NCBI RefSeq assembly: GCF_016086655.4
Contig: NC_052132.2
Location: 15,130,805 to 15,194,804, forward strand
DNA: 64,000 nt
Source: Lepeophtheirus salmonis
Taxonomy: Eukaryota; Arthropoda; Copepoda; Siphonostomatoida; Caligidae
Direction: 5' to 3'
Shown here: piece by piece, positions 27,001 through 42,000 of the stretch
Layout: every line of letters starts with the position of its first letter
Numbering within the stretch: position 1 is the stretch's first letter
Translations under genes and position numbers: made by a program
The notes under the pieces: generated by a model
Told to the model about the DNA's origin: nothing
Database searches by the model: none
What the model saw: only the letters and a program-made list of their open reading frames with translations

Positions 27001-30000
27001 AATATCATTTTTTTAAGCACATAAAGTTTTCTTCTAATTCAGAAAAAAAAAAGTTTCTTTCATAATTTTTTTTTTACTTCTTACAGAAGCATTCTGGATA
27101 AAAAGGGAAGTAATTCTTTTCGCTGAGTTTTTGGATTTATATTTACCATTCGCAACTTTTGAAGGGTCCGAATGCATGATAGCTCAATTTTAGGCTCCCC
27201 CGATACCCCCTACTGGACACTCCTGTGAGGAGTAGTGCACCTCTCCTCCAGACGCGCATAGACAGATTAGTCCAAGGGATTTGCATCTGGAGAGGAGTGT
27301 GGCTACATGTTGAGGCCCCAAAAGTCCCAAAAGTTGTCTCTCAGGACGGGATGGGTCTTAGGGGTGCAATGACATGGAGCTTCGTCTTTTTTCCCGAACA
27401 TTTGTCTGGACAAAGGGAGCACTTTCTTATCTAGAAGTTGGATGTAAGCATCTGTATTGAACGTACTTTGCTTGTACTGGCCTCAGCTCCAAAGACCGTG
27501 GTTGCGGCTTCATTTCTGTTCTGAAGACATGTCTCACTCAAGCTCAGACATTGTCTGGATGTTTGGTTATGATGTAGCGGCTGTTCTTCTTACTCACAAT
27601 GACATCAATGGTGAAAAATTTTTATCAGATAAGAGAAAAACTTTCCCGGAATTTTTCCTGCCCTCGAGAAAATTCAGAATCTTCTTTGCTCTTTCCAACC
27701 GTCTCAGCTTACTCTGTTCAGGGATAATATGTCTTGCTGTCCTCCTCTGTGGTTTAGCACCAATGTCATTTTGAATTGAAGATAATATAATGACTACCAA
27801 AAGATAAGATCAGCCCTGTATATGCAAAAGAGTATGGATTTGGTTGTAACACACTCTATGCTCTGTAAATGGAGTCATTAATATAATTTATTCATCTACA
27901 ATAATAAAAAAATGCATACAAATTACCATTTCTGAAATCTTTTTATTTTTAAAGTAGTTCAATTAAATAAAACTTTTTTTTTCTCTTTTCTTTTGTTTAA
28001 CTAAGAAATAAATAATAGTTAAAACTGCATCATATATTGTCAAATATAATGTATAAGTCAGAGGTGTACAACTTCCATGCCTTAAAAGCTTTTTATAAGA
28101 ACTATTTTTTTTTAAATCTTCATCATATTAAATAACATAAATTATAATGCGCACATTTACATTACTCCGGTGATTCATTTTTTATGCATATATTAGGTAG
28201 GTATTTTTATATTGACAATATTAATACCGATATTATAATGCAATAGATCAAAGTATCACGAAGAAGATGAATTATTAAAATAGGACTTTAAAAAGGGATG
28301 TTTCAATTTATTTGAATGATGATAATTTGCGATTGTACCCGGCATTGCGTTTTCAAACAAACAAACTTTGCCTAAAAATATAGAAGATTACTACTCCAGA
28401 AATTATAAGCGTTACTCACCGTTTTTCATGAGCACACTCACACATAATAACTCATTACATAGAGATTCTCTCTTCGATAATATAATTATAACAGGCTGAA
28501 AAAGTAAAAAAAAACACCATTTTTCAGATTCCTAACCAAAAAAAAAACTCCCACGCTAAATTATACTTGTGATGTACAACCTTCATTCTATTTATTACCT
28601 TTTTCTCTCTTTTTTTATATGACGCGCTGAGCTTCAACTATACACACTCGTTGCTCAGAATGTTTGCGTAGATGGTCTCTCCCAAAGATTAATAATATCA
28701 GTGCAAGAAAAAAAAATTAATAGTACGTTATGACTGGTGAGTCTGGAAGTACTTTAGCCTCTAGAGTGCTACGTAGCTTAGGCTTATCTAAATACAGCAG
28801 TTATTACACACAAAACTCCCTTAAGATATCACTGATATGAATACATTGTTATTTCTTGGATGAAATATATGTATATAATATATGTCAAGGAGTACTATAC
28901 GCAGTACAACCTGTATACACACTCGGTTTTAAGTACAAAACACCTGCCAGATTTCATTCACATCAAACATTGAATCAATTACTATAGTTTCTAGACAACA
29001 GATAATTTTAATTTAATGACCGCATTGCCTCTTGAAATATTTTTCATATAACATAACTTTTAACACATATTTATTTCAAAGTTAGGTCAAATTTAATTTT
29101 GTATGGACAAACTACTTTGTAAAAAAAGGCCTATCGGCGACCCAGCGCAGGGATGTCCCAAGGACTATACATTTTGGGGGTGGGGGGTGGGTGGGAAGGG
29201 CTTGGTTTTTTTGTTTTTTTTTGAAAAAAAAAAAAATGGAATTACAGCCCGTGAGCTACGGGTTGGACATCCCTGCTCTAGACTAAAGTACTCCCTGGCT
29301 CATCACGTTGTATAAAAAAAATTCTCAAGCAGTTATTATTACTCTTTTTTTTTTTACTTGTGAGTGTGCTCTTGAAAAACAAAAAGTCAGACAGAGGATT
29401 TTTGAAGGTATCTTCTATATTATTAAAGCAAAGTTTGCCTGTTCTTCGAAGTCTAATAACGATAGAAAATGCAAGGGAATTACCGCTAGTGCATTAATAT
29501 GAAAATGAATCCACTCAAACTAACAGGCACATTTTGCTACTAAGGATAGGAAATGCCAGGTACTACCGTTACTGCATTAATATGAAAATGAATCCACTCA
29601 AACTAACAGGGGAGATTTAGTTACTCGGTTTATAGCTTTGATAATAGGAAACCCAAGAGTGTTGTGCTTTATGTTTATTGAAAAAATATATGAATGTTTC
29701 AAACACTAATTTAAAGTGTGTGTCCTTTTTTTTCAGTGAATGAAGAAGTTCTTTCGTGTGCTAGTCATGACGAAGCCATTAATATCCTACGAAATGGTGG
29801 TTCTCAAGTGGTATTGACTGTGAAACACTATAAATCGGCAGCTCCTTTTCTACTGAAAAACTTTCGACAGCTGATACCTGAGAGTGGAGATCCTTTTGAA
29901 GGTAGAGATCAATAACTATCAATATTAGATATTTGTATTTATTATTTTGTCATCTCCTATTCAGATGGAAATAGAAACAATACATTTAGAGGATCATCAA

Positions 30001-33000
30001 AGGAACCTTCTACCCCTGGCTCAACAACCTCTGATCGCATACCCACCATTGATTCACCTTGCTCATCTTCGTCAGAATGTAACTGGAATGGAATTCCTTG
30101 TGTTCGTCGAAGATGGATTGATTATGTTGAAGGTATTTCTATTATTTTTTGACTGTTTTCGTTCGATAAACCGATATTTTACCGTTCTTATCTAGCAAAA
30201 CAATGTGTCTGACTTTAATCAAATTTTATAGGAAAACCAAAAACGTTTTTGAAGTTTGCCACCTATAACCCATAAGGAGATCAATTACTTATGATAATTG
30301 ATCAAACTTCCCTCCACAAAAACTTCTACCCTATGACGGGATTAGTTGGTTCTGAAACCAGCAAACAAGTATTTTTGGCATCGAATAGGTTTAGAGCATA
30401 CTATTTGAGTCATTAAAATGATATTACAGTTAGTTTTAAGTCTGTCCTTAATTATGAATAAAGACTGCAGTCTCTTATAGTTTGGTCTCAGTCCAGTCCA
30501 ATTCTGTCCTGCATATCGCCCCTAAAAAATTAGAAAGTTCCGTTTTTGATGGTGTCACTAAACTTTCTTTCTTCTTTGTTTAATAAGTTCTACCAGTCCT
30601 TAGGACTGATAGTCGTAAGGATCGGTCCTAAGACGGGACTGAACTGTACCTAATAAATAAGGACCGACACAACACTAATTATAGCTAATTGAGAAGGTCA
30701 ATAATCAATGTCTGTGTAAAATTCCTTTGTTTTGCCAGACTATCGTTTAGCGATTAAATCAGATCCATTGTTTCACCAGTCCTAAAAGTCATATATCCAA
30801 TTTTTTTTTTTGTCAAAATATTTTTTAACAATTTATTGAAAATTTAGCAGATATAGTGTTTTGCCAGACCTGGGCAGTATCGTAATATACGGGCGATGAT
30901 GCATTTAAAACTCTACTATACGCGTCAAAGATGTCATTTTCTCTACATCTTGCTCATGTCTAATTATCCAATCAATTTATTTTTTTGAAAGTCAATTGCA
31001 ATTATTTTCTAACGTCGATAGGTTCATATTATATTATGTGAATACTGTATTTATATAAATAACACACTCCCATAAAGATAAAAAGGGTATTAATTTATTT
31101 TTTGTTTGGAGTATTCATTATTTTAGCAAGCCTTTTCCTATGTTGATTCTTATCATGACATTTACTTTGCCGTACAAAAAAAAGTTTTTACTATGAACTG
31201 TACACTCTCACACCCACTATTGTTTGAATAAATTCCTTAAAAATGTTTTTTTTGTCCCCATAGTACCTCTTTTGATGGCTTACATAACTCGTTACATTCA
31301 TGGAACAGACAAGATACGTCCAAATGCCTTTGAAGTCAGAGGCTTAAATGGCTCAAATACAGGAGTGATACATAGTCCTAATCTTCGGGTTCTTTCTAAT
31401 TGGATAAAACTAATATCAGAACAAGTTACAATCCTAACTTCCCAACAAGTAAGTTTTAACATTCAAATGCCGGGCATTAGTCTTATTAACAGAGCTGCCC
31501 TTGGAAGTGGTATCAGCTTTTTCTATTTGGTAATCAGGACAGGTTTTTTTTTTATAGATCATATAGTTATTATTTTATTTTTTGAAGACAAAACATCAAA
31601 GTGTAAAGTAATGGCTATTATGTGTGTCCACTAAAGAAAAAGAGTAACACCGGAAGTTTTTCTCGGGAGTCATTTTTGGACTCGTAGTAGAATTCGACAT
31701 CAGAGTAATAATTTTATGTAAATGAAACAAGTCTTTACTTTTATTGTATCACACAACCTTTCCTTAAAACAGAAACAGAAAAAAGGCTTGAGTAGATTAT
31801 GGATCCAGGTCCACTACTAAGGTTGTCAGAGCCCTATAATGTGATAATTATAATATTTCTTAAGATAGGATATCCCAAACTTTACTGCGTCTAGGACACT
31901 CTACACTAATATATTTGTTGCTGAGGTCCACTTTATACGAAATATGTTAATTATGTATGTGTAAACTGTATGTGCTAGACTAAAAGCAATCCTCAATTCT
32001 TTATTCTCCGGTAGAATTTTCACATTTCCCAATTTTTTTTGGGGTATGTCATTCTCAGAGTAAAACGATTTTTCCAAGTCATATTATTAATCCTAATTCA
32101 TTGATTTAAAAAAAATTTGCTAAACTAGTTTATCAATAACTTCTTGTCGTAATCTTACGTTTTTAGTAATAGAAGTCTAAGACAATATATAAAATAATAT
32201 ATATTCTATATCATTCTGATTTTCAAAAAGAGTATAAACAATTTGTTTTTTCACTCAGAAATTGAATTAAGTGTATAATCTTTCAAAAATATTAATATAG
32301 TTTTCACAAAAATGGTTAAATATGAGAAAAAATAATATTGATAGATGGGAGTATACAATTTTAAGTACTGCAGTCCGTGCACCTAGATGTTTCTCTTTAC
32401 CTTGATTGTACTGGGTAATCTTGAAACATAAATAATAAAATATGTAAAATTCCAAAATGGTTATATTTAAGTTTATTATCTATTTTAGCATTCAATGGTG
32501 TGTCTTATCTATAGTTTTTCTCCAAAACTACACAAAATCTTGAAAAAATGCATTTTGGAAAATTTTTTAGGCCGAAGAGGTATGGTATATGAAATACTTA
32601 AATCCCTAAAAAGATGATTTTCAAGATTATCACAACTTAAAGCGTGTGAAAAATTGCTGAAACATATCAAAATTCCAAAAACAATATGCGGTATTTTTGG
32701 GTTTATTTATTTTTACAGCCCGGCAGGACCTGTTTTATGTAGCGCTGCTTATTATGTGTCATGAAGGAGGCAATATAAGTTGTGGTGTGTATCCACAGCC
32801 GTTAAAAACAATGACATCTCATTTTTCCCAATGAAATAATCCAAGAGGGCAAACAAACACCTACACCCCGTGGCCACGGTCCTTTGTCCATGTAATAAAT
32901 TATTCTTATTATTAGCTAAGAAAATAGGATTACAATCCTGTGAGTACATATTTTTTTGTCCATTAAAATGAAATCAATCTGAAACAAAAATTTAGAGTAT

Positions 33001-36000
33001 CAGAAATTCGCAAAAAATATTGGTCTATTATTGAATTTATATTCAGATTTTTTGGACGAGTTGAGTTAGGTAGGAATGCGAGCCAAGTGTAGAGCATTGA
33101 TAGACAACCCTCGGTCGACGAGAGGGAGGTATTAGGATGGTCCTTTACAATTCAAAATAATTTGGCTTTTTAACTCTGAAAGGGTGTCAAGCCCATGTCT
33201 TGAGCCCTACATTAGGCTCCGACATTCTCTTTTAAATATGAAGTATCCTATTTTATTAATTTTCTATAATTGTAATTGAGAACTTTTACAACCATTGAGT
33301 CATGATAATAAATATAAAAAATAGCTATATACAAGTAAATATGGTTACAAAAAAAACCAAAGCTATTCTCAGAAAAATTTCAAAAATCCAGGGATGATCA
33401 AAAACTAAATTAGCTTTTGATAAAAAAAAAATCCAAGGTATTTACAGAAAATTACATTTTTATGAAAAAAAATTTTGAAATTTAATCTTTTGGGAATTTT
33501 ATTTTGCAATTTTCAATTAAATTTTCTAGTAAAGAATAAAAATTTCTTAATTTGGGGAAGGGACTTCAACCCCTTCAGCCCACTTCCTACGGACACCCCT
33601 GTAATGTATATGATATTTTGGAGCAACCTTGAATCGAACCTACACAAATTGAGTTCAAATTAATAATTTTTTTTTTTAATATGTACATAACTCTGCTGGT
33701 TTCATTATTGAAATATATTTGTAACTGAAAATTTGGGATGCAAAATTTAACTGGGGGTTTCATAGTTTATGTTTTACTTAAATAAGAAGGGCAGTGTCAG
33801 TTTTACGATATGTGAGACCCAGTCAACGAAAGTTGCACGGGAACTTTTTAAGCTGGAAATAAAATTTAGAAAACAAAGACATATACTTTGTTGAATGTTC
33901 CTTTTATTGGTCAAATTGAGTTGCACTGAGTAGATATAAGTTATAGTATTATAATTAATCCATTGGACCGTTTTTGAAGCTATTATACATATTAGTGCAT
34001 ATTTTCTCTTCTGGGAGGAATCGAGTATCTAGTGCTTGTCCTTTGCACAACGTTGTTCTATATTATATTGTTCATAGGTGTACATACAATTTTCTCGCAA
34101 GTGGTAGGAGACTTTCCTATTTGACAATTTGATCAAATTTTTAATCCTTCAAAAATAAGGGAAAATCAACGTAATAACTAGTGTGTGTGCTCATGAAATT
34201 CGGAGAGTAATAACGATGACACTTTGCTTGAGAGTAAATAGTGCAAGTTATTATTGGACTCGTAGTAGAGTTGAGGATCCACATTGGAGTTATTTCAGAC
34301 TCCATTTACCTTCTTTTATATTAATATAGAAGATTACTCTCATTTTTCCATGAGCACAGGCACACTTAGTTACTCAATATTTATACAGGGAGCGGGGATC
34401 AAATTATCGCCAAAATATTTTTCTACAAAAAACAACACAAAATATACATTTTTTAACTTTTTTATTGAAAATCAAAACACTGAAGAGCATATAGGTATAG
34501 AGTAGCCATTCATTCGATATAATCACCGTTGGCATCAATAACGGCCTCAATACGGCCTCTGAACCGGCCACAGGCTCTTCTGACCATCTCAATGTCCATG
34601 TTGCCGAATACCTCCTTGATGGAGTCCATCAGGCTGGCCTTGGTGGTATGGGGATGTCTGTTGGTATGTCTCTCGACATAGCCCCAGACAAAATAGTCCA
34701 AAGGATTAAGATCGAGAGAGTTAGGAGGCCACAAATCCTTGGTTACGACGTCATAACAGTTCTCGGTTAACCACTGCATGGAGATTTTGGACACATGGCA
34801 GGGTGCTGAGTCCAAAGTCGATGTCCCTGACCTTCCTGTCGGCGCCCTCCTCCTTGGGTGCCCTCTTTATGGTGGCATCAACATCCCAGGTGTCCTCTAG
34901 CTTCTTACGGATACGCTGAACAGTCCGTAAATTCACTCCTAAGGTTGAAGCAATCGTTGAATTGGAGATTTCACCTCCATTATTCGGTAGTCCGTAGTAG
35001 ACTAGAATTAAGGATCAGATTGGACTTATTTCACCCTACATATCCTTGCTATATGATGAGTGGGATTTGCGCCTATTTCCTTCCTCTCAAAGCAGCTTAC
35101 AGCTGATCTAATAAAATGGCATCCCAGCTAAGCTGCTCTCCTCCAAATCATTCTTTAAATTGTTAGGATTGACACGTTCATTTTCGGTTCCTTTTAATTT
35201 TACATACTGGAAGGATATATTTTATGCATCTCTAATTGTGTAACAATAACTTTAAACCTTTGAAAGCTGCCAAACTCATTAGCTATATTGATAGAAAGGA
35301 ACTATTTAAATAATTACAATGAGAGATTTTAATTATGTGAAGGAAACTTTATTCGCCAAAAAAAAAAGTGAGAAAAATGCATTATTAAATTAAAGAACAC
35401 TGATAAATATCAATCATTAATTAAGATTGACTATTGATTGATGGGATTCAAACCCCTTTTTTACGATCACACACTTTTTATGTACATAGTACAAGATTAA
35501 AAATAGAATTTGAAAATGTTTTTTCTTAAATTAAAATACACATTATTTTTATAATTGACACTTGAATTATCGATTTTTTTTTCTGAATCAAGAGCAAATC
35601 TATGTATAGGTAACATTGTAAATATGTAAGGCTTTATATCTACTCATAGAAACTTGAAACCAGGCTTATTTTTATTTTTCTACATCATCTGCTAGAAGGC
35701 TTCTTTCTTTATTTTTTTTTATATTTATATTACATTTGAAATTATTTAAAATAATGTATTTTCAACTTTCAAAATGTGTTTTGTACGAGAATAGTCTATG
35801 AAGGATTCCTTCATAGATTACAAAATATGAATGTCTTGATAGATAAGCAGGCTTGTACGTCAAAATATAATCATTATCACAGATGAAAATAATATTACAA
35901 TGAGAGAGGGCTTGACTCTTTTGTAGTTGCTACCTGAATATATATATTTTTTTTTTTTCTTTCAAGTCTGCTATCAATATTGTTATATTCTTGGAGTGAG

Positions 36001-39000
36001 AAAATACAACTTATATGTATAAAGTTATCACTTATGCGTCAAGGATGAAAAGTAACACTCAATATGTATGGCAGAGTTAAAATTTGTGTTTATTTCCTTC
36101 AATTCAAGGCAGATTTAGCTAATTAAATAAAAAATTATGACGGCTATACAGTTCTTCATTCAAACGTTCTTCAAATTATCAAGATTACCCCGTTCATTTT
36201 CGGTTTTGTTTTTTAGCATGCAGGCGTGACATATTATTATTAAATATTATCGTATACTACTCGGTATTTTTTACCCGCCTATTTATTTGGAGTTTCCAAT
36301 CTGAAGAGTGAGTTTTATTTTCCTATGCGTTTATCATTATTATTTCATTCCTGAGGAGTGGGCCTCCTTTTCTACAGTATACAAGTTATCTTTAATATTG
36401 ACAAAACCGGCTTGAACATTTGTATGTACTCATAAAAGTGGTAAAGTAACCTTGAGGATGCTTTACGGAGTTATAAGCGTAAGTCCTTATTGGGCTCAGA
36501 GTAGAAGTGAGGATGGACCTCAGAGTAATTCTAATATTGCTAAAGGATTTGTTTTTATATCCTTAATCTTATGTATTCTCGCAGCTAATTAAATGAAACA
36601 TGATGACAGCTATATCGCTCTCCTTTCAAAGATTCTTTAAACTATCAGGATTACCACGTTAAATTTCAATTACTTTTTCTTATCATACCGACGGATAAAA
36701 GTCTTCCAAGGGATCATTAACAAGATATACATTATTTAGGCTTTATCGAATTTATCTGACTTTGATGACATTGAAAACAATTATGATTTATATATAAATG
36801 TATTTGACATTCATTAAGGATAGTTATATTAATTGATATGAACAGAATGTCCCCCAGGCAAGGCTTAAATGCATATATAAAAACATTGGAAAGGATATAA
36901 CTTTTTCCCCCACTAATAAGCTAAAACTTTCAAATACTCTTGTGATGATGGATTTGGCACGCTTTGGGCTATATTGGCCGTCAAATATAAATGTCTAATG
37001 GGTTTGATAAATCTAAATATTATCACCATTACTTTAAATCATTTTTATCAAATTCTTTATTTATCTTAATAATACCTGGATTTGGATTTATTCGTATATT
37101 TAGCTATTATTAATGAGTGAACTTTTTACTCTTTTGCTCAAACTTTGTTCTTTTGATTTTCCCTATGATTACTTGGATTCTTTTTTTTTTTTTAAAGAAG
37201 ACTGAGGCGTAGCTAAAAAAGGGAATATTCTAGCTATTATTTTATATAATACATGACACCTCATTATAACGGATGGAAATTAATTGGATTCAAAATTAAT
37301 ATTATTAAGATTATTTTAAAATAAAGATCGTTCTCATTGATATTTAGGGCTGCAAATTGGATATAATGGTTAAGGAAAAATTATACAAAATATAAATTAT
37401 ATAATTATTATAATCGTCCTACTGCCTGTCATGTAATTAAATACATTATATTTTGGGGTTTTTTTGTACCCAGTTCACTAACCTTGATATAAAAAGGATG
37501 TTCTCTAAAAGAACGTTAAAAACAAAATCTATATGTAACCTTAATAAAAAAAATTATTAGCAGGGCTATGAAATGGCCTCGTATTTTGTCTTTGCCGCAG
37601 GCTTCGCTCATGGTATTGTACGAAATATGAAAATTTGGATTATATTTTTCAACAAGATTACCTAATAGTCGGTTGCTGTCAATTAATATTTAGATCGAAC
37701 CAAATTTTCGGCATACTGTGATCAATTGATGTCTCTTCCTGAAGATGTGATGGATATCTTTTAAAGTTCCCTTGAAGCTTATTATGGTATTATTCTAGAT
37801 ATTAATTTCCGGATTATTGTAGAAGGATTATTTACCATGGTTCATTGCAAAGAAAAAAAATTTAATTCTTAAATTTTTAACTTAAACCCTCAGTATATAT
37901 ATCCGTCAGATTGTTTGACTGTGACACGCAGTGTTGTGTAGAACTTTATTCAGGACTGAAAAATTTACTCTCGTTCATTTTATCTCTGTCCGGTTCAGTT
38001 CAGTCCGGCATATCTGTCTTATAACTTATAAAGTTTGCTCTTTGATAACTCTCAACTTTACTTCTTCTTTTTTTTATCGGTTCTACCACTAGTTTTTTAA
38101 GACTGGTGCCAAGGGCCGATAGTGTGGTCCCAAGAAGAGAACCAATACAGCACTACCTCCATTGGATCCCATTCCTTAATCGTACAAAGTAATTAATAAT
38201 TATTGATATGAAAAGGAGTAATTACATGAAATATGAATATTTGTAATGTATGAGATAAGTTGTTATTTGTCAAAAGTAACAAGTAGTTAGTAGGATTAGA
38301 TTTTGATATGTGAACTTCATTTCCCTTCATTCTTAAAAAGTTATTTTAAAAAATATAGGATTTTGTTCATAAAATGTTTTTTTGGATATATTTACAATAC
38401 ACATACTACATACTGAATGATAATGAATCAATTAGTTTAATTAAAATTCCATACGTTGCACATAATGTATAAAGTCAATATAAAAGTATGATAGGATGAT
38501 TTTTCTCAAAATTGACAGTTGATTAAATTTGTATTCTTTGACGAATATTCGTCAAGTTCTATCTATATTTAAAAAATATTCTAAACAATATACTCGTCGT
38601 AAAACAACAGAAGCATTATTATCACGTCTTGGTTAAAGGAACCACAAAGAAAAACGGCACTTCAATGTTTAGTTAAAATTAGGTCAACGACGCAAGGATA
38701 AAATGAAGTTGAGTATGATGATTGCCTGTGAGACGTAATCACTTGGTTTTTGCGCTTCACTGTCCTGATAAGTTTAATTATATTCAAAACCTGATTGTAC
38801 ATTCGTCTATACTCAAAAAAGAAAAAGAGTAACCCAGAAGATTTCTTGCAGAGTTTTAATTGCAAGTCATTGTTGGAGCAGAATTGAGGTAATTCTTGTT
38901 TAATTCCTCATATCTTTCCCCCCTTGTCACAGCTAATTGTAGCTAATATAATTAAACTTCATGAGAACTAAGCAGCTCTCCTCTAAAATATGAATTTCCT

Positions 39001-42000
39001 ATTGTCGGGGTTACTATGTTGCTTTTGAGTTGTTGATGCTTTTAACATACCCAAAATACACAAGAATTCCATCACTATGTGTAAGATATTTCCTATGTTT
39101 ATTCATTATTTTAAGTTACTTTGTTGGTATATTATACTCTCTTGAGTTCTTTGACAAATAACAAAACTTCAACAACTCAACTTTGATTCTAGAGACAAGA
39201 TTTTAATATGTTCCTAAATTAAAGTCGCCATCATGTGTTGGAGTAGTCTTGAGGATCGTGTATTTGCTGTCAAAAATATATATTGCCAAAAAATGTTTTT
39301 ATAAAATATTGTATAATATTTAACTAATATCAATTTAGTTCTTAGTTGTTATTGGTGCGATTTATCAATATCAATTAATTGCTTTAACGTCGAATATACA
39401 AAAAAAATATTTGTCAATTCATTTTTATAATTTCAAATTAGCTAAATTATTTGAACACAAATAACTCTACAGATAACAATGTTAGAGACCTGAAACGGAT
39501 GCCCTCAGATTTAGTTTCATGCAAAAATTATATATTAATGCATTTTGTCACAATCAATTAATTGGAAACGGATTTATTCCAGAAACTAATTAATGAAATT
39601 ACTACAAGGTTACTCTCAGTCTTTTACGAGCACACACAAAGGCTCCATCAGGTTTTGAATATATTTGAGAGCAGTATAGAAGGATGTTGACTCCTCAGGA
39701 ATTAAATAATTAAAACTATGAGTACTAGAACTGATTACAAAAATAAAAAAATATATAGTTATCGAGGGCGTTTGCAGGACTGATATGCAGGCCTGAATAA
39801 GACGGGACTGCAATAATCAGTCTTAAATAATGACTAACACCACCCTAATTATTGGTCTATTCATGCTGAGTCATCAAATTCTCACTCCAGCCCCCCCCAA
39901 TAATCAAAAATTCGGTCTTTTTTTCAATTACTGTGATTACGTAACTCTGTATGTTTATTTCTGCAATAATTAATGATCTGTCAGAGTAATAATATTTTAG
40001 CCTCTTTTCACATCACCATTAATCAAATAGACATATGATTGCATATATAGGCATAATAAATTGTATTTATTATTTTATCGAATAAAAGATGAACAAATTC
40101 TAAATTTTGATACTTAAATATACAATATACATACATATAGTATGTAGGTACATACGAGGATGGTGTAAAAACTCTTCTACCTAACAAAGATAAAATACAT
40201 TTTTTCTGATTTTTGGGATTTAAACATAGTCTCCTTATAGCTTTACTCACTTCTTCCAGCAATGCATCCATCTTTTCAACCCTTCCAAATAATACTCGCC
40301 GTTTTTCTTTGCAAAATAATTATTCCCGAGACATTTTTTGTTTTTAGCTATATGACTCCAAGTTGGATTGACTTAGACACGTCAAATTTTAACACAACAA
40401 GCCTTTATATGTCAGCTAAAGGTTACACGATAAAAAATAAATATTTAATGAGAGCTCGATACTTGATTTTGTCCGTACAAAAACACTCAGATCAAATGAC
40501 TCAAACAACTGTTACATAACAATTGGGTGACCAAAATGGCTGAAACTTTGGTGAGTAGCTGTTAAAAGATGCTAGATAGGTGTGACTATCTTTTATTTAA
40601 GAGTGTTGCCTTCTTCTTGTTTAGGTTGCAAATTTTTCAGACCACCATCGTGCGAAAATATCACTATTAAAATATCTTAAGATTGTTGTCATACATTAAG
40701 AAACCATATAATTATGTGTTCTATATTTTATGTACGTTCTAAAAGACTTTCTTGACTTAAATACCGTGTGCTTAAAAAGTCTTGGAATTTTATTCAAACA
40801 AAAATTTAAAAGGTTTATATGGAATTTTTTTTTGTGAACATCCAGTTTGAAATTTTCGGTGTGATAGTTTTATTAGTTTATATAGATACCAGATAGTAGC
40901 AGATACATTAAATACTTTTAATAGAAAAATGGGTGCCAAAAGGAAAGAAATAGACGTTTTAGTCCACACCGGTCACACCAACATCAACCAACATGCTCTC
41001 AGTTAGCAACCAGACTGTCTGGAGGATCAAGTATCGACTTGAAGCTGGAAATAACATTTACGACTAACCTCGAAGTGGTCAACCTACTAAACTTACTCCA
41101 GAAGCTGCCAATGAGGTCTTTGAAGCCAATCCAAAAATGGAAATGACTGATATTACCAAAGAAAACCCCAATACCAAGTCTGCAGTGTCAAGAGGAGTAA
41201 AAATTGCTGGTCGTAAGTCCCTAAGGTTTCAAAAACAACCTTTACTTAGTCAAGTAGAAAAACGCATCCTGAATTATCTTAAAAATCATAGAGACAAGGT
41301 CATTTTCTTCAGTGATGAAAATGCCTTCATTGTTGATCCTGTAATTAACGGGAAAAATGATATAAACCCCTTGATAGATCTCGGATAAACGAGATCCTGA
41401 GAGCAAACCCCGTTTCCTTACCGCCCAGACTGTCTGGTTGCAAACTGAGACCATGTTCATGGGTCTGTCCAGCGTGGAGTATAACAGCAACATCCTTTTT
41501 TTTTGGCTTTCATTTTGAGCTTAAGAGTATTTTGATCTTACCTATACAGCTGATCTAAAAACTATCTTGGCAAAAAGTTTTAAAGCAGGTATTTACAAAA
41601 AAACAAAAAAACAACGAAACCTCTTAAATTTTCCTTTGATTAACATTCCAAGACTTTTCAAACACCCGCTATAATTGACAGAAAGTCTTTTAGAACGTAC
41701 AAAAAATGATAGAGAACACAGTTGTATGGTTTTTGATGTATGACACCATTTTTAAGATATCAAAATAGTCATATAGTTGTACGAGGGTGGACTGAAATGT
41801 TTTCTCACTCAACGTGAAGATGGCAGCACTCGTAAATACAAGCCAATCAAATCTATCTTGCATCTTTTGAAATTTAATCACCAAAAGCTTCGGCCATTTT
41901 GGACATATAATTGTTATGTAGTATTCGTTTGACTATAATGATCATATCTTGATAAAATAAAAACAACATTGTTGAGATGGCCAATAACACATGAACCTAT

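Noticed and set aside
33605..33655. tRNA-like T-loop (GGTTCGATTC on the - strand)
   Set aside because: Flanking stems do not pair and no matching D-arm or anticodon arm is found upstream.
35440..35480. tRNA-like GGTTTGAATCCC on the - strand
   Set aside because: No cloverleaf can be formed with the upstream sequence.
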